Below, in pieces: positions 59,701-64,000 of a DNA stretch of 64,000 nucleotides; the first letter of the stretch is position 1, and each line of letters starts with the position of its first letter. This stretch comes from Paenirhizobium daejeonense (GTDB lineage: Bacteria > Pseudomonadota > Alphaproteobacteria > Rhizobiales > Rhizobiaceae): NCBI RefSeq assembly GCF_014280875.1, contig NZ_JACLAL010000012.1, positions 1 to 64,000 of the forward strand, written 5' to 3'. The notes under the pieces were generated by a model, which had not been told where the DNA came from, made no database searches, and worked only from the letters and a program-made list of their open reading frames with translations. The position numbers and the translations under genes were made by a program.

Positions 59701-61824
59701 CAGGACGAGTTGCAGCTCCATGAGGATCTGCTGACCAAAGTCGACAGCGAGGATCGCGTCTCGCGCAAGCGCCTCGAGCGGCTCAAGGAAGGTTTGCAAG
59801 AGCGTCTGGAGGGACTCGCCACTCGCAAGGACGACCTGCTGACCATCTCCGAGATCGGCATCGACCAGATCGTCGTCGACGAGGCGCAGGAGTTCCGAAA
59901 GCTTTCCTTCGCCACCAACATGTCGACGCTGAAGGGCATCGATCCCAATGGGTCGCAGCGCGCCTGGGATCTCTACGTCAAATCCCGCTATATCGAGACA
60001 CGCAATCCCGGCCGGGCGCTGGTCCTCGCCTCCGGTACGCCGATCACCAACACGCTCGGAGAAATGTTCTCGATCCAGCGCCTGCTCGGTCATGCCGCCC
60101 TTGCCGAGCGCGGGCTGCACGAGTTCGATGCCTGGGCCTCCTGCTTTGGCGATACGACGACAGAGCTCGAAATCCAGCCATCCGGCAAATACAAGCCGGT
60201 GAGCCGCTTCGCCTCCTTCGTCAATGTCCCCGAACTGATCGCCATGTTCCGGACCTTCGCCGATGTCGTTATGCCCGACGATCTCAGGCAATATGTGAAA
60301 GTTCCGAACCTCTCGACCGGACGCCGACAGATCCTGACGGCCAAGCCGACGGCATTGTTCAAGACCTATCAGCAAATGCTTGATGGCCGGATCAAGGCGA
60401 TCGAGAAGCGCGAGGGGCCGGCCAAACCCGGCGACGATATCCTGCTTTCCGTCATCACCGATGGACGCCATGCCGCGATCGACCTGCGCTTCGTCATGCC
60501 GGCAGCCGGCAATGAGGCGGACAACAAGCTCAATCTGCTGGTCCGCAATGCTCACCGGATCTGGAAGGAAACCGGCGAGGCCGTGTATCAGCGGCCTGAC
60601 GGCAAGGAGTTTGATCTCCTGGGCGCCGCCCAGATGATCTTTTCCGATCTCGGCACGATCAATGTCGAGAAATCGCGTGGTTTCTCGGCCTATCGCTTTA
60701 TCCGCGATGAGCTGATGCGGCTTGGCGTGCCCGCCGCGCAGATCGCGTTTATGCAGGACTATAAAAAGACCGAGGCCAAGCAGCGACTCTTCGGCGATGT
60801 CCGCGCCGGCAAGGTCCGCTTCCTGATCGGCTCGTCGGAGACGATGGGCACCGGCGTCAACGCCCAGCTTCGCCTGAAAGCGCTCCACCATCTCGATGTG
60901 CCATGGTTGCCATCGCAGATCGAACAGCGTGAGGGACGTATCGTCCGCCAGGGCAACCAGCATGAGGAGGTCGATATCTACGCCTACGCCACGGAAGGCT
61001 CGCTGGACGCCTCTATGTGGCAGAACAATGAGCGCAAGGCGCGATTCATTGCCGCCGCCCTTTCCGGCGACACGTCGATCCGGCGGCTGGAGGACATCGG
61101 CGAAGGAGCTGCCAACCAGTTCGCGATGGCCAAGGCCATCGCCTCCGGCGACGAGCGGCTGATGCAGAAGGCCGGACTGGAGTCCGACATCGCGAGGCTT
61201 GAACGATTGCGTGCTGCCCACGAAGACGATCAATATGCCGTTCGTCGGCAGATGCGTGATGCAGAGCGAGAGATCGAGGTCTCGACCCGGCGTATCGCCG
61301 AGATCGGCCAGGATATCGCGCGGCTTAAGCCGCCAGGCGGCGAGGCCTTCAGCATGACGGTGCTCGGCGAGAGCCATGCTGAGAGAAAGGAAGCGGGTCG
61401 CGCGCTGATGAACAAGATCCTCACGCTTCTGCAGTTGCGGCAAGAGGGCGAGGTGCATCTGGGGACGATTGGTGGCTTCGACCTTGTCTATGAGGGTGAG
61501 CGCTTCGGCAAAGGCGATGGTTATCGTTATGAGACGCTGCTTCACCGCACCGGCGCCGATTACGAAATCGATCTGGCGATCACCGTCACACCGCTCGGCG
61601 CCATATCACGCTTGGAACACGCTCTCAGCGGCTTCTATGTGGAACAGAACCAGTATCGCCGGCGGCTTGAAGAGGCCGAGCGGCGATTGGTGTCATACCG
61701 GTCCCGAGACGGAGGCGCTTTCCCGTTCGCAGACGACCTCAAGGAAAAGCGGCTGAAGTTGCGGGCAATCGAGGCTCAGCTGGCGGAAGGTCTGGACAAG
61801 GACACCGTCGCGGCAGCTGCATAG
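56716..61824 (+). CDS. Giant N12-class adenine-specific methylase / SNF2-like helicase
   Basis: A 1702-aa two-engine protein. After a disordered start, the methylase part has GRILEPGIGTGLFPALMPER near 193-212 (AdoMet binding) and GNPPFSD near 261 (the N6-adenine NPPF motif). The helicase part has YGHQKRGIWRIIADGSTYLA, Walker A VGAGKTMTMAAA near 897, VVDEAQEFRKLSF near 1053 and QIEQREGRIVRQGNQ near 1402, the arginine-finger motif of SNF2-type translocases. A coiled coil lies near 1470-1540. Homologues are carried by large plasmids and phages (DarB-like) and are thought to protect incoming DNA from restriction. All motifs look intact. GGAG sits before the ATG. Confidence 0.87.
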   Translation: MSNDPFSLDNAGTFDLFGSSTLSSGLGLGVTDLSGFSPDAANDDDPDPTPPASAPALPVSATPVRRTGHRTNFYLDGDRALGTSWKDRARANVAAILVADGIAKQDRPATPKEQAQLIRFTGFGAGELANGMFRPPGEVDFRQGWDHLGSLLETAVSEADYASLARCTQYAHFTPEIIIRAMWAGIEKLGWRGGRILEPGIGTGLFPALMPERYREAAYVTGIELDPVTARIVGLLQPKARIINGDFARINLAPIYDLTIGNPPFSDRTVRSDRAYRALGLRLHDYFIARSIDLLKPGALAAFVTSHGTLDKADTTAREHIAKSADLIAAIRLPEGSFRRDSGTDVVVDILFFPKRKLGEPEGDQMWLDVDAVRPATDDDGAIRVNRWFARHPDFVLGTHALTSGPFGETYTCQPRGDEDLESALAAAIELLPANLYDGEPTPIDIDLEDELGEIVDLPPKDVRVREGSFFLDRSKGLMQMLDGAAVPVTVRKGRAGDGISEKHVRIISKLIPIREAVREVLKAQETDRPWRDLQVRLRIAWSSFVRDFGPINHTTVSIQEDAETGEVRETHRQPNLAPFRDDPDCWLVASIEDYDLETDTAKPGPIFSDRVIAPPAAPTITSPADALAVVLNERGHVDIDHIAELLHSDPADVIDELGEAIFRDPADGSWQTADGYLSGAVRTKLAAAQAAAELDPGYRRNVRALIDVQPADLRPSDITARLGAPWIPAADVVAFVKEKMEADIRIHHMPELGSWTVEARQLGYSAAGTSEWGTSRRHAGDLLADALNSRVPQIFDVFRDVDGERRVLNVVDTEAARDKLQRIKQSFQDWVWTDPDRTDRLARDYNDRFNNIAPRKFDGSHLKLPGASGAFVLYGHQKRGIWRIIADGSTYLAHAVGAGKTMTMAAAIMEQRRLGLIAKAMLVVPGHCLAQAAREFMALYPNARILVADETNFTKDKRARFLSRAATATWDAIIITHSAFRFIAVPSTFEQAMIQDELQLHEDLLTKVDSEDRVSRKRLERLKEGLQERLEGLATRKDDLLTISEIGIDQIVVDEAQEFRKLSFATNMSTLKGIDPNGSQRAWDLYVKSRYIETRNPGRALVLASGTPITNTLGEMFSIQRLLGHAALAERGLHEFDAWASCFGDTTTELEIQPSGKYKPVSRFASFVNVPELIAMFRTFADVVMPDDLRQYVKVPNLSTGRRQILTAKPTALFKTYQQMLDGRIKAIEKREGPAKPGDDILLSVITDGRHAAIDLRFVMPAAGNEADNKLNLLVRNAHRIWKETGEAVYQRPDGKEFDLLGAAQMIFSDLGTINVEKSRGFSAYRFIRDELMRLGVPAAQIAFMQDYKKTEAKQRLFGDVRAGKVRFLIGSSETMGTGVNAQLRLKALHHLDVPWLPSQIEQREGRIVRQGNQHEEVDIYAYATEGSLDASMWQNNERKARFIAAALSGDTSIRRLEDIGEGAANQFAMAKAIASGDERLMQKAGLESDIARLERLRAAHEDDQYAVRRQMRDAEREIEVSTRRIAEIGQDIARLKPPGGEAFSMTVLGESHAERKEAGRALMNKILTLLQLRQEGEVHLGTIGGFDLVYEGERFGKGDGYRYETLLHRTGADYEIDLAITVTPLGAISRLEHALSGFYVEQNQYRRRLEEAERRLVSYRSRDGGAFPFADDLKEKRLKLRAIEAQLAEGLDKDTVAAAA

Positions 61825-61960
61825 CTGCGTTGCACAATAAATGTTTTCCATTTGGTCAAAATCCGGGCATAGTGCCGCTAGCTGATGCACATGACGGTCA
61901 CCTCCCAGTTCCGTCGCAGCAGCTGTTCCCCTCTGGAGGTTTTCGATCTCCACACTTCAT
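61825..61960. other. Spacer between helicase gene and terminator
   Basis: No gene is seen in these 136 bases. A transcript ending at the strong terminator could begin here, so a small RNA is possible, but I see no convincing promoter. Confidence 0.25.
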
Positions 61961-61992
61961 GGGCCGCGGCTTTTGCCGGCGGCCCTTTTTTT
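61961..61992 (+). terminator. Strong intrinsic terminator
   Basis: GGGCCGCGGC-tttt-GCCGGCGGCCC forms a ten-pair stem with one bulged base, followed by seven T. It ends plus-strand transcription from the methylase/helicase gene and faces the convergent NmrA-like gene. Confidence 0.88.
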
Positions 61993-62018
61993 GTTCTTCG
62001 TCGAGATCTAACCCAGCA

Positions 62019-62954
62019 TTATCTTTGGGAGCTCCACGTCAAGAAGGTCTCCGGCTTGAGGCCCTCCGTGCGCGCCTTCTCGATCAGCGGTCTGAGGGTG
62101 TCCGTGACGAACTCTTTCATTGTCGTAGGCAATGCCGGACGATCATCGCGGAACTTGACACGCCCATCGTTCAGAGCCGCCGCGGTGTTCTTATCATAGA
62201 CCCACCGATCGAGCGTCCCGAACCTCTGCCGGAATACCGTTTCAACCTCACGGTCACTCGGATCAACGAAGCGATAATCCACCTCTCGACCGAGTGCGCG
62301 GCCGATCATCGCGGCGATCTCCGTCATCGTGTAGTCGATGCCCAATTGCTTGACCGTCTGGTGATGGTCAGGTGGAGAGTCAAATTCCTTAGCCGCGAAA
62401 TCCGCAAGGTCCGGAATGGAAACCCAGGGCGCTTTGACGTCGGGGGCAAGCGTAAAGCCGATTCTGTCGTGCTGCGCGATCGCATCCGCCCATCTGGACA
62501 GGTCCTCCATGAACCAGCCACCTTGCAGGTGCACTAGATTGATGCCGCGTAACCGGTTGAGGATCTGATCCAGGATATAGAAGCCCTGGAAATGGCCGGT
62601 GTTTCCGCTGAGCTCGGATCCCATGGCAGTCAGGCTTACGGCAAGTTTCACGGGGGAATCCCGAAGTGCGTCGAAAAAGCGAAGCGCTACAGCAGGGTAG
62701 TGCCCATGAAAATCTTCCGCCGCCCAAAGGGTTTTGACCATCAGGAACGCAGCGTCAGCGTCTTCGAAGAACCTGCCAAGCTCACCATCACCTGTGTCGA
62801 AGCTGCCAATGAACGTTTCCGCGCCTTTTGCGACAAGTGCATCGAGGGCAGGCCCTCCTCTCGATAGAGCTTTGACCGAATGGCCTTTGGCCAAGAGGTT
62901 CTCGGTCAGTCTGGCGCCGATCCTGCCGGTCGCACCAACCACAGCGATACGCAT
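62019..62954 (-). CDS. NmrA-like NAD(P)-binding reductase
   Basis: A 311-aa atypical short-chain dehydrogenase. The Rossmann motif MRIAVVGATGRIGARLTENL is complete; FFEDADAAFLMVKTLWAAED and YILDQILNRLRGINLVHLQG are family-like. The usual Tyr-x-x-x-Lys is absent, as in NmrA/HSCARG proteins that sense the NADP redox state or reduce quinones. It is divergent from an AraC-type regulator 73 bases away, which probably controls it. Ends just after the terminator on the other strand. Confidence 0.82.
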   Translation of the reverse strand: MRIAVVGATGRIGARLTENLLAKGHSVKALSRGGPALDALVAKGAETFIGSFDTGDGELGRFFEDADAAFLMVKTLWAAEDFHGHYPAVALRFFDALRDSPVKLAVSLTAMGSELSGNTGHFQGFYILDQILNRLRGINLVHLQGGWFMEDLSRWADAIAQHDRIGFTLAPDVKAPWVSIPDLADFAAKEFDSPPDHHQTVKQLGIDYTMTEIAAMIGRALGREVDYRFVDPSDREVETVFRQRFGTLDRWVYDKNTAAALNDGRVKFRDDRPALPTTMKEFVTDTLRPLIEKARTEGLKPETFLTWSSQR

Positions 62955-63027
62955 GGCTCATCTCCTACAGTTTGTTGAGCCGATTCTTAACGCATTGCTT
63001 CGTGGGCGAAAGTGGAGATAATGCCAT

Positions 63028-63891
63028 ATGATCTCGAAATCAGGCCAACCTTCGATGAAGCCAACGTGCAGTACCGCCATCGATCTGAGCCTATCGCATG
63101 GGCCGGCGATGGCGTTCAGAGTGGACTTCGCCGATTATGAAGCCGAGGGGGTGCAGCACCAGCACCCGCAGGGTCAACTGATCCTGGCACTTCACGGCGC
63201 CGTGACGTGCACCGCGGAAAGCGGGGTCTGGATCGTTCCGCCCGACTGCGGGCTTTGGGTCCCCGGTGGCGTTCCTCACAGCAATCAGGTTACGCCTAAT
63301 GCTCGTCTGACATACCTGTTCGTCGAGCCTGGCGCGGCCGCACTCCCAGCTGAATGCTGCACGCTTTCGGTATCGCCAATGCTTCGAGAGATGATCCATC
63401 GGGTGGCGGACCTATCGCACAGTGATGCTCCCGACGATCATGTCGAGCGCCTCGTGCGGGTCATGCTCGATGAACTCGCGTTGATGCCGCATGAGAGGCT
63501 GGAGCTGCCTGTGTCCACTCATCCAAAGATCGCGTCGCTTGCTGCGGCTCTTTTGGCAGATCCGAGCGACCGGCGGACCCTCGGCCAATGGGCTGAGCAT
63601 GTCGCCGTCAGTGAACGAACATTAAAACGACTTATGGTCGAAGAGACCGGATTGAGCTTCGGCCGTTGGCGGCGTCAGCTTCATCTCGTCATCGCGCTGC
63701 GGGAACTGGCGGGCGGCGCAACAGTCCAACAGGTGGCAGGCGACCTAGGGTATGAATCCACGACTGCCTTCATCGTCATGTTCAGGAAGGCGCTTGGCAC
63801 CACGCCATCGCGTTACTTTGCCGATCGGCTCTTGAACGCTGAGCGCGCGTCTGGTTCAATCAAACATCCCGGATCTCCGATCGCGGCTTGA
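63028..63891 (+). CDS. AraC family transcription regulator
   Basis: A 287-aa regulator. The N-terminal cupin sensor (about 25-125) shows QHQHPQGQLILALHGAVTCT and WIVPPDCGLWVPGGVPHSNQ. The C-terminal pair of helix-turn-helices is LGQWAEHVAVSERTLKRLMV, then ATVQQVAGDLGYESTTAFIV and MFRKALGTTPSRYF, typical of AraC/XylS. It is divergent from the NmrA-like gene and likely regulates it in response to a small molecule. Starts are possible at 63028 and 63055; the first has GGAG some distance before. Confidence 0.9.
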   Translation: MISKSGQPSMKPTCSTAIDLSLSHGPAMAFRVDFADYEAEGVQHQHPQGQLILALHGAVTCTAESGVWIVPPDCGLWVPGGVPHSNQVTPNARLTYLFVEPGAAALPAECCTLSVSPMLREMIHRVADLSHSDAPDDHVERLVRVMLDELALMPHERLELPVSTHPKIASLAAALLADPSDRRTLGQWAEHVAVSERTLKRLMVEETGLSFGRWRRQLHLVIALRELAGGATVQQVAGDLGYESTTAFIVMFRKALGTTPSRYFADRLLNAERASGSIKHPGSPIAA

Positions 63892-64000
63892 AATTGCTCT
63901 TCGTCAATAATATCTGAGCATTACTTCCCGATGAGACGATGTCCTGCTCGCTGCAATCGCCGCGGCGTTCGACATAGTTCCGGGATACACAAGAAGGCGC
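63892..64000. other. Right end of the window, no gene seen
   Basis: A 109-base AT-mixed tail after the AraC gene with no feature I can support. Confidence 0.3.

Noticed and set aside
58798-61545. Very long minus-strand open frame (915 codons) opposite the methylase/helicase
   Set aside because: It is the antisense shadow of a gene with complete catalytic motifs; long antisense frames are expected at this GC content and the encoded sequence shows no family motif.
1-64000. CRISPR arrays, rRNA and tRNA genes, replication origin (repABC), intact insertion sequences
   Set aside because: I looked for regularly spaced repeats, tRNA-like folds, RepABC proteins and transposase motifs and found none that I could support; a covariance-model scan would be needed to exclude a tRNA.

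Overview
The window looks like part of a large accessory replicon (a plasmid or plasmid-derived island) of a Rhizobiaceae alphaproteobacterium such as Rhizobium, Agrobacterium or Ensifer. The reasons are the high-GC codon use and several families typical of rhizobial plasmids: DUF1403, a ScpB-like fragment, an RHE_PE00001/DUF1612 protein, DUF3991-Toprim, DUF1419 and a giant N12-class methylase/helicase. I saw no rRNA, tRNA, CRISPR array, replication origin or intact transposase. All functions come from reading motifs and families; no database search was run.

Layout. (1) 1-6.5 kb: a frameshifted DUF1403 gene and a cut-off ScpB-like gene, then a very large tyrosine recombinase, a HipBA toxin-antitoxin pair with inverted-repeat operators, and the RHE_PE00001 protein. 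A module appears to have landed inside an old plasmid backbone cluster. (2) 6.5-25 kb: a dense defence island. It holds a short type II CBASS (CD-NTase, E2-like protein, CapV phospholipase) opposite a CapW-like WYL regulator and a nucleotidyltransferase; an unrecognised 354-aa gene; a RecB-like nuclease-helicase/McrB/McrC operon opposite a second WYL regulator; and a small repeat protein, a TIR protein with a zinc-finger-like N-terminus, an HNH-like protein, a DEDDh exonuclease and a DUF429 protein.

(3) 25.4-45.9 kb: a sugar or cyclitol catabolic regulon. It has an ABC importer with a TauE/SafE permease; an RpiR regulator; a long minus-strand operon (iolG-like dehydrogenase, aldehyde dehydrogenase, HpcH/HpaI aldolase, D-2-hydroxyacid dehydrogenase, Gfo/Idh/MocA oxidoreductase, pyruvate carboxylase); and a divergent operon (iolD, iolE, SDR, TIM-barrel isomerase, Gfo/Idh/MocA oxidoreductase). 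Three promoter regions share the palindrome GCAA-N6-TTGC, including the one just before rpiR, so the whole set is probably one RpiR regulon for inositol or an inositol relative. Genes for IolB, IolC, IolJ and IolA are not visible.

(4) 46-48.7 kb: a Tat-exported esterase, then gene debris and small open frames. (5) 48.7-54.7 kb: arsenic resistance (arsR, arsN2, two kinds of arsC, acr3, arsH, then arsR2 with an MFS exporter, and a frameshifted DUF6428 gene) bounded by 89-bp inverted repeats about 93% identical. (6) 54.7-61.8 kb: plasmid backbone genes (Toprim, DUF1419, methylase/helicase) ending at a strong terminator. (7) 62-63.9 kb: an NmrA-like reductase divergent from an AraC regulator.
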